From Adiantum capillus-veneris (taxonomy: Eukaryota; Streptophyta; Polypodiopsida; Polypodiales; Pteridaceae): a stretch of DNA of 64,000 nucleotides. Position 1 is the stretch's first letter. The number at the start of each line of letters is the position of its first letter. The position numbers and the translations under genes are program-made. The stretch is taken from NCBI GenBank assembly GCA_014529385.2, contig CM043961.1:15331978-15395977 (forward strand), in the 5' to 3' direction. The notes beneath the pieces are model-generated. The model searched no databases, was not told the origin of the DNA, and saw only the letters and a list, made by a program, of their open reading frames with translations. Shown here piece after piece: positions 22,671 through 35,406 of this stretch.

Positions 22671-23020
22671 CTTGGGGAAAGGTAAGAGAACATGATGCTT
22701 TTATTCTCTTTGACCCTAGTTCTACTCACAATTTCATGTCCACAGAGTTGGCCACCAAGCTCGGTATCCAAGCCCATGAGATGGGAGACATCCTACCCGC
22801 CGTTGGTGCTTTCAAGGGGCAAGAAGCTTCAGTCACTCCCTTAATTGGGAAATTGAGGCTCCATGTCCAAAGCTATGTGGACAAGGAGGACTTCTTTATC
22901 TCTCCTCTCAAGCACAAGGATGTAATCCTAGGGGCACCATGGTTTGATCGCATGTGGCTGCCAATGTTAAATTCCCTGAAAGGAAAATCTACTTTAGGTT
23001 CAAGGAAAAAGATATGTACA
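22671..23020 (+). pseudogene. Aspartic protease of element C
   Basis: FILFDPSSTHNFMS is the active-site region of a retropepsin. The usual D-S/T-G reads D-P-S here, so the catalytic glycine is missing. DVILGAPWF matches the conserved ILG-PW region. It follows gag directly and runs into RT after a frameshift near 22970. Confidence 0.75.
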
Positions 23021-23339
23021 TAAATGCTAAGGAGTTGGGTAACACCATATCCATTGTATGTATGCAAGCTTTCAATAAGTTAATAAAGAGCTCTATTTCC
23101 GTGTACATGATTTTTGTTAAAGATTCTCAAAATGAACCTAATGCTTTAGCAAAAGAAAATATAAACAATCACAAGGAATTAGAGTTATCCAATTTTCTCA
23201 AGGGATTTCAAGATGGTTTTATTGACGACATCCCTTGTGAACTACCTCCTAAACGAGGCAATGATGACCATGCAATTGAACTTCTTCCAGGAAGTTTAGT
23301 GCCTAATAAACCTCTTTATAGAGTTTCTTAAGCTCAACA

Positions 23340-24081
23340 AGAGGAGATTATGCGGCAAATGCATGAGTTAGTTGAGAAGGGCAAGGTTAGGCCTAGCTCA
23401 TCTCCATTTTGTTCACCCGTGTTATTAGTGAAAACGAAAGACGGCAATATCGTATGTGTGTCGACTATAGAGCACTAAATAGGATCACTATCAAGAATAG
23501 GTTTCACGTTCCATGGGTAGAAGACCTATTTGATGCTCAGCAAGGGTCGACCTACTTCCGTAGGATTGACCTAAAAATTGGCTACCATCAAATAAGGATA
23601 GTTTATCAAGACATTGTAAAGACCGCATTTTGCACTACGTTTGGTCATTTACGAATACATTGTCATGCCTTTTGGCTTGACCAATGCACCGACCACATTC
23701 AACCTCTTGATGGAGAAGCTATTCAGGCCGCACCGAACCTTTACTAGAGTGTTTTTTGATGATATAATTATCTACTCTAACTCACTAGACGAACACAAGC
23801 AACACCTCCAGGTAATATTTCAAGTCTTACGAGAGAATAACTTTATATTAATCAAAAGAAATTGTAGTTTTTCTTACAAGAGATTTAGTTATTAGGTCAC
23901 ATTATCTCTCAAGATGGCATCCAAATGGATCCATCTAAGCTAGAGGTAATAAAAGGATGGCCTAATCCAAGGAATCTACATGAATTAAGAAGCTTTATAG
24001 ATATGTATGCATACTATAGACGCTTCATAGAAAAGTTCTCACAAATTGCGGGACCGTTACATGACCTAACAAAGAAAAACT
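23340..24081 (+). pseudogene. pol: Reverse transcriptase of element C
   Basis: Recognisable blocks: VDYRALNRITIKNRF, RRIDLKIGYHQIRI, VMPFGLTNAPTTFN, and FFDDIIIYSNSLDEHKQH with the catalytic DD. The frame changes near 23640-23700 and a stop lies near 23895. The domain continues into the connection region and is cut at 24081 by element B. Confidence 0.87.
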
Positions 24082-24086
24082 TTAGG
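24082..24086. repeat. Target-site duplication of element B, left (TTAGG)
   Basis: TTAGG borders the LTR at 24087 and recurs at 32718-32722. Joining the flanks keeps the pol frame of element C open (FR then YTWSAKENNAFE). Confidence 0.88.
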
Positions 24087-24651
24087 TGTGCTCTCCTTGC
24101 CGCACTGTCGAAGCAAGGGACTTGCCGATACACCGTGTGCGAGCCGCAGATGGCTCCAAGCACACAACTAGTTTAACTAGTAAGCTCAAAGAGGGCAATG
24201 GTGTGTCACTCACCGCCTTATGCTCCTGCCGTAGAGGATTCCTCGCCGCGCAGACGAAGGAGAACCGCCGCTACGCCGCGCTCAACCGCCTCGTCGCCGC
24301 CGTGCCTTCGTAATGCTCGATCGACACACACTCTCCCTCCTCTCTTTCTCTCTCTCACACACACACACACGAGGAGGTGAAGAAGAAGAAGATGGAGATG
24401 GAGAAGGAGCAAGAGCACTCTTCTATTGCACAAATGAGAGAATGAGTTTGGCTTTTATAGAGCTCACCCAATCACACTTGGGCGCCCATGCTTACCAACT
24501 AATCCTGAATGTCCCAGTTAGAGTGCGCCTCTCTCGGCGATCACTCTTACCCTTTCCTATTGGTCCGACAAGCCCGGTACCTGACTCTACCAAATACATA
24601 ATACGCGTCCGTCGTAGGTGATGGGGTGTCCGTGAGCCATGAGGGTTAACA
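24087..24651 (-). repeat. 3' LTR of element B
   Basis: 565 bp, reading TGTTAACC...CACA on the minus strand (the outer end has one substitution). It carries an internal CT/AC microsatellite and is followed by a C-rich (minus: polypurine) tract at 24652-24661. Confidence 0.85.
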
Positions 24652-26989
24652 TGCCCCCCTTCTGATGTAGATTCCGTCCTCAGAAGCTATTGAGTGAGCT
24701 GTTCGTCGAGGTGGAAGAGCATTTGAGATGAATGTCCTTAGCTTCTTCAGTCACTGCAAAATCAAACAACATTGGCCAGTAATTGCATTCTCTTAAAAAG
24801 CTATGCAGTTTTAGGTAGACAATTGATTGGTAAAAAAAATTTCAAACAATTTGTAGCAATGAACATTAAATTGCATGTAATCAAATGCATAAACAGATGT
24901 AAAGGTAAAAATTAACAAGTCTGGGGTCGCTAATTTGACGTCGAAGGCACTAGAGATCGAATATTAATACCATGGGTAAGCTTTAATTTTCAGTGGTCAA
25001 TTAAGTTGTTTAATCACGAGAGCCAAGTATTCATGTTCGAGGGCTGACTAGAGGCTATACCTAGAAACTTGTAGTTAAGCTACATAAAAGGAATTTTCAT
25101 GAAATCATCGCTGACTGATTACTTTTCGTTGACCCCCCAAAGTCTTTTCACATTGATTCAATTATGATGTGTGTGCTTATTTTGTATGCTTGGGTTTTTT
25201 GCTTTTCAAGGAAAAGCGCCCACACTGGGAACCTCTAGGGCTCTAGTACCATGGGCGATACATGTGAGTGAAGTACCATTAAGCAAGATTTCTCTTCCAG
25301 CTTAAAATTTTACATTGTGGCACTTTGATTTTTTGCTTGTTCATTTTCAGCATTTTAATTTTGTAACTTTGGGGGTCATATAACACTGTTCCCCTCCCCA
25401 GGCTCATCACTTAGTAAACTCCCTTTATAATACTTAAGCTAAAGGTCAATAGGGTTAAGCCCACTAGAAAGCTAGTACATTTCATACAATGCTGCCTAAA
25501 TCGGATTAAGAACTAAGTAACCATTGCTTATTAGGAAGGAATTCCCCATGGTATTAAGAGAAGATTTCTAATACCTAGCTTGGTCAAACTAGCTTGTCGG
25601 ACTGCTTGATTTTTAAACCTAGACAAGTGATTATGACAAAACATTACATTGAATTAAATGTTTGATACTAAGACAATGCGCTGAATATTATGCTACCAAT
25701 CACAATCAAAGCAAAAACATGGATGCAAAAAGATAAGGGCAATGCTAATGGACAGAAAACACCTGTTTGTGTGATGGTCGCGCTTGATTTGAAGTTGAAC
25801 GAGAGAAAGGTTCCATGAATGTCCAAATCTATCAATAGCAACACGCTCTGTACACACTAGGAAACAAAAGGAATACCTCCAGGAGGCACATAGTGGGAAA
25901 AGAGAACTTTGCTAATCTCTCAACTCTAAAACAGAAACACTCCTATCGTACTAATCTTACCACCCTCCATCACTCAAGTGATGAGGATCAAAGGTGTTTT
26001 ATGGCATAGGTTTGTGTTTCACTGTACCAGATGTGACATGTGTAGGTCTGAGTCAATGTTTTGACTTTTAATGTGCATACCGTTTGCTAATTGCTCTTGC
26101 TCTTTTTTTTTTTTTGAGAGTATAAAGCTTTATATGTACATTCCCTAAGATTGGAGATTAGAGGTCAGGGAAAAGGTTGAGAGGACAAGTGAATGATGGA
26201 TGTCCACAAACCTCCCCCTTCTTGGGTAGATCATACCGTTTGAAATGAGCTTGTCACCCTTTGAAACCAATTGTTCCAGTTGGTAATAGGTGAGGATTTT
26301 TGCCAGTAGTTTTCTATTACCCTAGGTGCCTCGTCAAGTTGCAGGGTGGTAAGGTACTCTCCCAGGATGAACTTGAAGTGGTTCATCAGGTGATTCTTGA
26401 ACACTGGGAGGTGTGGATTCTTTTGTAGCTTCATGGAGGTCCACTACTATAGATGGAGGCTCTGTAGAAGCATTTACCTCTATGGATGTATTACATGAGG
26501 AGCTAGAAGCTTCATGGGACTCCCCCTTCCTGAGCTAGGTGGAACAAATCGTTTTTCTTTGGTACCCAAACAGCTCGGGAGCGGGTGTGTAGCATTCTGT
26601 GATTTTTTTTTTCCGATCTTGATTCGTTTTGGAGCTACGGGATTGGGCTCACTGGGTCAGTGATAGGTAAGAGCACAATCTACGTTTTGGCACCCAGATT
26701 TGATCATTTCCTTGATAGTAGCCTTGGGCTTCCAATAGTGTTAGGGATCCATCGCAACATTTTCTTACTTTTCTTGGAGTGAGTGGTACGTTTCTTACAG
26801 GCTTCTGTTTTTTAGCACTACTATGGTCACTAAAGAAGCTTTAGGGACCCACTTGTATGTTTTCTTCGTTACATTAGATGAGTCTTGTCGGAAGCGATAT
26901 GCATTGTTTGTAGATATTTAAGGGTATAGGCATTTCATCCCCCTCAGGTGTTACCCAGGTCATCCCCCTATTTCCCCAAGTGTCTATGG

Positions 26990-27480
26990 TTGCTGCTAGG
27001 TGGACCCAATCCACATTGTCCTCAGTCATCCCAGGTAGGATATCCATATAAGGAGAATCTTGGCCAATGTCTGTATCCTTTTACAGTGTAACAATATTGT
27101 AGTGGGGCGAGTGAACTGTGGTGTCAGAGCGATGACAATAATGGTTTTACTCCCTAAGGGGTGTACCTTACCAGTCACCAAATCCACTCTAAGGACAGAG
27201 TCTTGGAATTGCAAATAGACATGATTTTTAGACAATCATGAACCATTTGTGCTTCCCTCATGAATGGTCGTCCTAAAATCATTTCATATGAATAAGGTGT
27301 TTAGAGAAATCCATTACAATGAACGTATGTCGTACCTTGTGTCCTAGAACTTTGATCTTAAGATCCTTGAGCATCCCATAGGTTTGGCTATGGTACCATT
27401 TGCCATCTTTACCAATGTTAGTAACACTGAGGCTTTCATGGATCCCTTTTTGTACGATTAACTCGCACCACCATCAAAAT
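26990..27480 (-). pseudogene. Aspartic protease region of element B
   Basis: The minus strand encodes KNHVYLQFQDSVLRVDLVTG and upstream sequence matching the protease of element A at 50430-50800, in broken frames. The active-site segment near 27470 is degraded. Confidence 0.6.
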
Positions 27481-28499
27481 TCCCTTTCGTTAATGGTAGT
27501 GATGGGTGTCATTAGTCGTGCCTTCAAAATACTCTCTAATTCGTTAATGGGTACCTCGATCACAGACGTGTCCATTAAGTCAAGTGATTGCACATGATTT
27601 TCCTCATTCAAATCGATCAGGTATTTGGTTGCGCAAACTGCGGTAATCGTTCGTAGATCTCGTTAAGGAATACTCGAAGTGCAAGGAATAACTCAGGATC
27701 TCCATACAGCTTTGCTATGATCGTGGTTCGGACCTCAGAAGACATGAAGTCCATTAGTTTGGCACATTCATTGGCATTTTGCAGGGTGTAGGTCCTTGAC
27801 TAGAACTGGTGAGGATGGAATCTCATATTCCTCAATGGGATCAGGTATTCCTTCGTTAAACATTCTTTGCAACAGAAGTGTGTATGCTCACTTTTGATGT
27901 CCCGTCCTCACTCCCTTCTTGGATGATACTAGATATGGTAACGGTCTATGGTTCATGTGGGATGGATGAACTTGCGTGGGAACATGTGTCATGAATTTTG
28001 ACATGCATGGGTTCTGGTTCTAGTTTCCTTTGGTCCCTCCACTAAACCTCTTAGATGTTTCACCTGCTGAATTCATCTACTGGGTTTGGGTACGTCCAAT
28101 TTTCTTTTTACGATTCTTCCTTTTTTCCCCTGCGGTTTATCTTGGGGTCTTGGATTGGATTGGAAACACTTGTGGTGTTTTTAGAGGCTCTTTATGGTTT
28201 CTCTTATTCGGTTTTCATTTGGTTCCTGTTACGGTTTTCTTTGTCGGTCTTTCCTTTGTGGTATTGGTTCTAGTCCATTGTCTCGACTGAATCTGAATCA
28301 TCTCGAGGTCATTCATATACACGGGGTCATCTCTGTTCCTCTGTTTGTTTTGGAACTTGGCTTTGAATTTCCCGTATTCTGTGACCTCTTCCTTCGTGTT
28401 TCTTTTTCTTTGCTTGGATATGAGCGGTATCTCTCTCTTCGAGGATATGGCCTGGCCTTGAAGCATGGACCGTGTAATGCATAAGCGGGTGCGACGGGT

Positions 28500-31160
28500 G
28501 GTATTGGCGATGTCACACTAGCAATTTCGACCAATTTAGGGGTGTGATTTTAGGAAATTTGGGTTATAGGGGCATGGAAATCAAGTGATCTATGCCACAA
28601 CGATTACATGTGAGTATTGGCATTGCAAACATGCTCCTTGATTCATTTGCATCTGTGCAGCATTCTTTTGCAGCCTAATAGGGCACTCGCTGCCCGATGT
28701 GGTCCACCACACTCGTAGCATTGAAGAGGTGGCCTCCTAGCCTGGGTGTTGATATTTTGACCTCTGGATGCAATCAAGTCCGTAGGCATACTAGTGTCTA
28801 TTTCCTCCTCACAGCCATCTGCATAAGCATTGATGGCTCGCAACCCACTTGGTTCATAGGGGGACTCTTGGATGGGGGCTGTGGTCTAGCACAGGAGGTG
28901 GTAGCGGTGTAGCTTGTACAACATTTTGAGATCTAGGACCATGTGTTGCGGTAGTTGCCAACAGGTGGAGCAGGCATCAATACAGGAGCTCGAGGCGCAT
29001 CCGTCCAGGCTACAGATGGTCTATTTGCCATCATACGTTTGATCATTAAACAATCCTTAGCTTGGTGAATATACCACATGGGTTGCAAGTTCCATTAAAT
29101 TTTACTCTAAACGTAGGGCACTCACTAGTGCTATGTGACCAAGCAAATGGAACACCATTGTTGCTCCCTTCTTGGATACATGTGACTATTTGGGGGTCGA
29201 TTATCCTTAAGAGACTCTTGGATTGCCTTGGTGAGGTCTGTCAAGAAAGTCTCAAATACCTTTGGCTCATTGGCAATGGGCTTTGCAGTCATGGGTCGTA
29301 CCAATGGCTTGTGAGCTAGTGGATCTCGTGTCAGTAGACACCCTCATGCCTGCTATCATCAAGTTGTCCTCTAATTGGATGCATTGGCAGTGACATCTTC
29401 CCAGGTTGTGATACCTCTAATCACTAGTCCATTATAGATTCCTCATTCCTCAACCCTCGAATGAATCGATCAAGCAGTTGGTTATTGTTGAAGCGCTCAT
29501 TTACAGGCAGCGAGAGTTTAAGTGCTTTAGACTAATGAAGTCCTTACTGACTCTCCTTCCTTACGTTCGGTTCTGTAGCTGAGATGCTACACCCAAAGCC
29601 ACCTTCTCGTATGTACTCCTTTAGAAACAACCTTCGAAGGTAGGGTAGATTGTTTTCTCGTCCACCCTTAGGGTTCTATACCAATCTCCAGCCTTCCACT
29701 TAATGTAGCTTAAGGCATTGCACTTATGTAGTTCGTTGCGTTCCCTAAGGAATCACATACTTGTTCAAACACTTCAATGTGTTTTCTAGCATCTTCGTCC
29801 CATTGAATTTTTGCATGAGTTTGGCAATTTGTACTGCCTTACTTCAGGCTCTCTATCAGATGCATGACGCATATTTTCCGCGATAGATCGACCTATGGTT
29901 TGAGCAAACGCTGCCAAGTCATATGTGAGGAGGCAGGGCCGGTGGAGGTACTCTTGGAATCATATGGGGAGAGGGAGGGTACCGGTCTTGCATATGTGTG
30001 GATGATGCAGGATATGGAACTAACCGGGCATAGGTCCACTCGGATAAGGGCTAGGAAGAGGCACTCGAGGAGCATAACAAGTGGTACAATTGGAGGTGTG
30101 GGGGCCATGTGTGCATAAGGGGCTAGAGGCACATACGGTCAAGGCCCCATATTAGGTACTACGACACTAGGTAGTGGCACTGCGCTAACCGTAGATGTCA
30201 TCGGTACACTCTCTGTCAGGCTTATCCCTAGAGTGAGCACTGTGTTTTCCTTAATAGAGGGTTGAGCCAAGTTAGGGAAGCTAAAGTTGCTCGGAGGCTC
30301 AGATTGCATAGAGACCCCAGGTGAAATGACGTAAGATGGGTCCATGGGGCTCATTAGAGGAGTCTCCATTTGTGATAGAGTAGGCTGTTGAGCCTTACTC
30401 GTATCCAGAAATCTCATGGGGCCAGTTGAGAGTATATTTACCCTCGGTTTTGCCTTTCGATTGAATAATGCCATGGATAACATTACAGATCATTTTCTAT
30501 TGATCTTCGATGCTCGTGGCACTAGAGTGGATTGTACAATCTCTATCCATCCTACATGGTAGGCGTAGCCAGAGTGTAGATCCGTACACCTCAGTGTGGA
30601 GGTCGTATGTCCAATGATCGTTAATGAACAATCCTTCTAGAGTAGACGTGTTAACGGTTTCTTGTGAGGTAGAAGCAATGAGCTCCCCGTGGTTTTACTT
30701 GTCACCAACGGTACTCTAGAGGGAACTTCTGAAGGAGGCAGCTCAACGGGCCTTCTTGGTAAGAAGTTGGCAGGATATCCACATGGACACTCTTTGGTGG
30801 TGTGGGGTCCACGTGCGCTGTGAAAGGAGAGTCCACTTCCCCACCCCCTTCGTGTGCTTCATTTGCATCAGGTTCCGAGCGAGTAGCTCTACCTAATGTT
30901 TCCATGAAACGGCTCACATACTAGTACTGGGCTGTGGAGCTTCGGGAGGTGCATGGCCTTCTCTCTCAGTGTTTTGGGTAGGGTATGTTCCATGATTTCT
31001 GAGTCGGAGGAGGAATCACTAGCGGCTATTTTAGGGTCTTGGGTGGTGCTCCTTGTGTCCGTGATGGTCTAGAGCTATCGTGGATGGGTAATGGGTGTCC
31101 GTATGAACAGAGGCACCCTCAATATGCTCGTGTTCTAGCACCGCCCAGAGCGTAAGTGCA
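28500..31160 (-). pseudogene. gag: Gag of element B
   Basis: Homologous, in several frames, to the gag of element A. Recognisable pieces are the Thr/Pro-rich head (SRFMETLGRATRSEPDANEA, about 30917), the proline-rich segment near 30480-30140, and a CYECGGPH zinc-knuckle start near 28745. Frameshifts throughout. Confidence 0.6.
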
Positions 31161-32076
31161 TGTGCTTTTGATACCCTAAGGTGTCAAAAAGCTGCTCTAG
31201 GAGGCCTTGTGACTAGTTTTTTGCGTGTTTTTTGTTTGTTTTTTTGCTAGATTTTTTAGAGCATGTCGTGGAATGGGCCGTGTGATAGCTCGAAATGAGC
31301 ATATCGCTAGGAGGGACGCGCTGTGCTTTACAGCCCACCGTTTGGTTCTATTTTGCTCCAGAAAAACCCGAAACAGTCTTTTCCTAGCTGGGGAACTAGG
31401 CTCCAAATAGCAAGTCTAAGGGTGCAAGTGGGAAGAGAAGGGAGGAGAGTGGAGGACTTGTCCCACATGCTCTCATTCCCTCTTGAGGGGGTAGGGTATA
31501 TATATAAGAGTGAGTCTAGAATATATCACAAGACTGGGGACTAAGGCCTGGGCCTGGGCCTGGGCTTGGGCTTGGGCTTGGGGAAATGGTCCCGATCTAT
31601 CTTTTATACAAACCAACCCGTCCGTTTTTATACCTCACGTTTTTTATTTTCGAAATTTTGAAAAATTTAACCTCCCCCTCACTCACGTTTTTATTTTTTG
31701 AATTTTTTTTTTTGAAGAAAAATTTTTTTTTCTGCAAAAAATTTTAAATTTGTTTTTTTTTTTTTTTGGTACGCGTTTTGGTGCGCGTTGACCTCACCTA
31801 CCTACTTACTGTTTCGCCTACCTACTGACCTGCTAATCAGTGGTTCACCTAATTACTAACCTGCTTAATTAACTAACTGTGCACAAACCAGGAAACACAG
31901 AAAATGCAAAAAATGCAAAAAAACGCAAGAAATGCTAACTGTGTGACTAATGCTAACTGTGTGCAAACAGAAAAACAGAATTTTGTTAACTGTCTAACTA
32001 ATACTAAATGTACGCAGCAGAAAAACAGAAAATGCAAACTAGTACAAAGTGCCTCTTGGGCTTAGTGCAGGGCTAT

Positions 32077-32094
32077 TCCCCGGCAGCGGCGCCA
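32077..32094 (-). promoter_or_regulatory. Primer-binding site of element B (tRNA-Asp type)
   Basis: On the minus strand, TGGCGCCGCTGCCGGGGA follows the LTR. It differs by one base from the complement of plant tRNA-Asp 3' ends. Confidence 0.85.
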
Positions 32095-32098
32095 AAAA

Positions 32099-32341
32099 TG
32101 TGCGCTCCTTGCCGCACTGTCGAAGCAAGGGACTTGCCGATACACCGTGTGCGAGCCGCAGACGGCTCCAAGCACACAACTAGTTTAACTAGTAAGCTCA
32201 AAGAGGGCAATGGTGTGTCACTCACCGCCTTATGCTCCTGCCGTAGAGGATTCCTTGCCGCGAAGAAGAAGGAGACGCCACTACGCCGCGCTCAACCACC
32301 TCGTCGCCGCCGTGCCTTCGTAATGCTCGATCGCACACACA

Positions 32342-32418
<77 letters not shown>

Positions 32419-32717
32419 AGGTGAAGAAGAAGAAGATGGAGATGGAGATGGAGCAAGAGCACTCTTCTATTGCACAAATGAGAGAATGATTGAATTTTAG
32501 GTTTAGATGGCTTTTATATGAGCTCACCCCATTCACACTTGGGCGCCCATGCTTAGCCAACTAATCCCTTGAATGTCCCAGTTAGAGTGCGCCTCTCATC
32601 GGCGATCACTCTTACCCTTTTCCTATTGGTCTGACAAGCCCGGTACCTGACTCTACCAAATACATAATACGCGTCCGTTGTAGGTGATGGGGTGTCCGTG
32701 AGCCGTGAGGGTTAACA
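32099..32717 (-). repeat. 5' LTR of element B
   Basis: 619 bp. It contains a long (CT)n(AC)n block at about 32338-32414, expanded relative to the 3' LTR, and ends at the TTAGG duplication 32718-32722. Confidence 0.87.
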
Positions 32718-32722
32718 TTAGG

Positions 32723-33130
32723 TATACATGGTCTGCCAAGGAGAACAATGCTTTTGAAAATCTTATCTCTCAACCTGTGCTTACACTGCTGGATCTCCCA
32801 AAGCCATTTGAGGTCCAATGTGACATTTGTGGTGATTGCCTTGGAGCTGTTTTGCTCCAAGAAGGCTTGATCCTGTTGAGCAAGCCCTAGGCATATATTA
32901 AAAAGAACTCCTCGCAGTTCTACATGCCTTAGACTCGTGGAAGCACTATTTATTGGGAACTCCTTTCATTCTGTGGACGGATTACCAAAGTCTAAATTAC
33001 TTCATGATGCAGACCAAGCTCTCCGAAAAACAAACGAGGTGGGCAAATTTCCTTTTGCAATTTAATTTTTATATTGCTTACATTGTTGGCAAAGCATAAT
33101 CAAATAGCCGATGCACTCTCAAGACAATCG
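32723..33130 (+). pseudogene. pol: RNase H of element C
   Basis: Resumes the pol frame after element B: FEVQCDICGDCLGAVLLQEG is the RNase H start, then LAVLHALDSWKHYLLGTPF and TRWANFLLQFNFYIAYIVGK. Stops and frameshifts at about 32888 and 33100. Confidence 0.8.
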
Positions 33131-33174
33131 CGAGTGAATGCGTTTCCATAGCAACTCACAATCATCTATCTTCT

Positions 33175-34200
33175 ATGATAGATGAGTATGCTATTGATCC
33201 CAATTTTAGAGATTTGATTTCAGCCCTTGCACTAGGAAAGAAAGAGGAACCATTTACTTTACAAGATGGTTATCTTCTCTATGGCAATAGACTATGCGTT
33301 ACTAACTCACTACATGAGAAATTAATGTATGAATCTCATGCTCCTCCTTATGGAGGGCATAGAGGGATTTAGTCTACCCTAAAAGGGATAGAAACATATT
33401 TCTATTGGCCTTCAATGAAAGCAAACATACAAGAGTATGTTTCTTAATGTGTGGTATGCCAAAATACGAAGTTTGATAGAGAGAAGCAACCTGGATTGCT
33501 TCAACCTTTTCCAATCCCTAATTCACCGTGGGAGAGCATATCCATGGATTTTATCTTTGGATTGCCTAAGTCTATCCATGGGAATACGGAAATATGGACG
33601 ATAGTAGACATGTTTAGCAAAAAAATCATTTTATACCTGTCAAAAAGACTAGCAAAGCCCATCAAATGGCAACCCTCTTCATATCACAAATCTTCAAGTA
33701 CCATGGCTTGCCAATGTCCATAGTGTCGGATAGAGATTCTAGAATGACTAGTAATGTCTAGAAGGGTCTCTTTGAGAATTTAGGGACAAGGCTAAAATTC
33801 TCTTTGGCTTATCACCCGCAAACGGATGGCCAAAGTGAAATAGCTAACCTAACAATTCTTGATCTACTAAAAGCCTAAGTAACGGAAGTAGATCAAAGGT
33901 CCCAATCGGAGAAGTACTTACCCTCAGTGGAGTACGCCTACAATAATATTGCCAATACCTCCACGGGAAAAGCACCTTTCGAGGTAATTGATGGAAGATC
34001 CAAAATTCCCCTGCTACTTAAGGTACACGGGAAGATCTTCGTTGCAGATGAGTATAGACGAGACCTACAAGAATTTTTCCAAAAGATAAAGGATGCTATC
34101 TCTATCTCACAGCAAAGGCAAAAGGATGTTGCTAATAAGCATAGAAGATCCCAAGCCTTTAAAGAAAATGATTGGGTCTTTCCTAAATTTCCCAAGGCTT
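33175..34200 (+). pseudogene. pol: Integrase of element C
   Basis: The zinc-binding start has ESHAPPYGGHRGI (HH) and CVVCQ (CC). The core has SISMDFIFGLPKS with the first catalytic Asp, and YHPQTDGQSE near 33810. The stretch after it (LKVHGKIFVADEYRRDLQEF and onward) is the integrase C-terminal region. Interrupted by stops at about 33370, 33445 and 33721. Confidence 0.8.
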
Positions 34201-34379
34201 GATTAAGGCACACGACGGGAAAGAATCCTACGGGACACCAAAAGTACAATGCTAAGTTAGTAAAAAGGTACTATGGTCCCTTCCGGATTCTTAGACCAAT
34301 CAATGAGATGGCCTATCAGCTCAAGTTGCCCAGTCATTGGCTCATACACAATGCTTTCCATGTAAGCCTATTAAAGCCT

Positions 34380-34625
34380 TACAAAGGAGAGCCACCTCAA
34401 GAACCAACTATTGAATACCCACCGAAGATCGAGGACCAAGAAGAGGTGCTGAAGCCCGAGTCCATTCTTTGATATAAAGACAAGGTATTGAGAGGCGGTA
34501 AGATTATCCGATGGTATCTTATTAAGTTTAAAAACTATCCTTTTGAAGATGTTAGATGGATGCAAGGCATACAATTAGAGGATAACCTAAATCTTATCAA
34601 TGCTTACAATGCTTCGCTAGAGTAA
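34380..34625 (+). pseudogene. Chromodomain-like C-terminus of element C
   Basis: The segment with [18 protein letters not shown] followed by KIIRWYLIKFKNYPFEDVRW has the pattern of chromovirus integrase chromodomains, which bind modified histone tails to guide insertion. One stop interrupts it (about 34471). Confidence 0.6.
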
Positions 34626-34979
34626 GAAAATGTGAAAATGTTTAAAATGAACAAATTTTTTGTCTTATAAGACTCTCTTTTTCTTTATTGTGCACAAATG
34701 CTAAGAAGTATGCATGCTTAGGATCAAGTTTGCGGAGACGACGTCTTCCAAACACCAAGTAGAGCTTGTAACTCTACTATGAAAGCTTGATAGGACGAAT
34801 GTGCAGACATGCATGTAGCAGCTTAGGCTCTCAAGCACCAAATGGATTAGTCATCCATATTGGAACGATGTCGTAGGGTAAAATAGGGATCCTCTACCCA
34901 ATAGAAAAAGAACTAATGACTATGCGTTATCTTCTCTACCCCATATTCGAGGATGACTATGATTTCAAGAGAGAGGTAA
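34626..34979 (+). other. Element C 3' untranslated region
   Basis: Non-coding stretch between the pol end and the 3' LTR, ending in a purine-rich tract AAGAGAGAGGTAA that serves as the polypurine tract. Confidence 0.6.
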
Positions 34980-35352
34980 TGTCATAATAACTAATATCTA
35001 ATTATCCTAAATGATTTTCTCATGTTAAATTGATCATTTAATATGGGGAAGTACCAGGGGAGAAAAAGCTAGGATATTGGTTAAGCTGGCAAACCGGTCA
35101 CAGTAGGGATCCAAAGAGGGAAAATAGGGATCCAAAGGGGGGGCCATCTGCAAAAGAGCAATGTGCAACAATGGGCTTCAAACACCTTAAGGTTCATCCC
35201 ATTAATACTTCCAAAATGCTAAGGATCCAAAATTCAAAGGTTATGTTCAATTGTCAAACTCTAGGTAAATTGGATGCTTGTGGGAAGACTCAAAAGTCTT
35301 CCCACATCCGTATTCTTGAGGGGGCGAGCCCTTTTAGTAGGGGATGAGAGAG

Positions 35353-35406
<54 letters not shown>

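Larger units (their letters stand above)
24087..32717 (-). mobile_element. Gag-protease-only LTR retrotransposon (element B)
   Basis: 8,631 bp in minus orientation: 3' LTR 24087-24651, 5' LTR 32099-32717, tRNA-Asp-type primer site at 32077-32094 and a perfect TTAGG duplication. The interior carries degraded gag (about 31160-28500) and protease (about 27480-26990), then ~2.3 kb of non-coding sequence where RT, RNase H and integrase would be expected. None is seen. It is homologous over its length to element A (44926-53937) but more decayed, with many frameshifts. Plus-strand open frames such as 28030-28290 are antisense shadows. Confidence 0.85.

Noticed and set aside
28030-28534. Hydrophobic open frames that look like membrane proteins
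   Set aside because: They are antisense to the basic gag linker of element B; the same antisense frames occur in element A (49396-49819).
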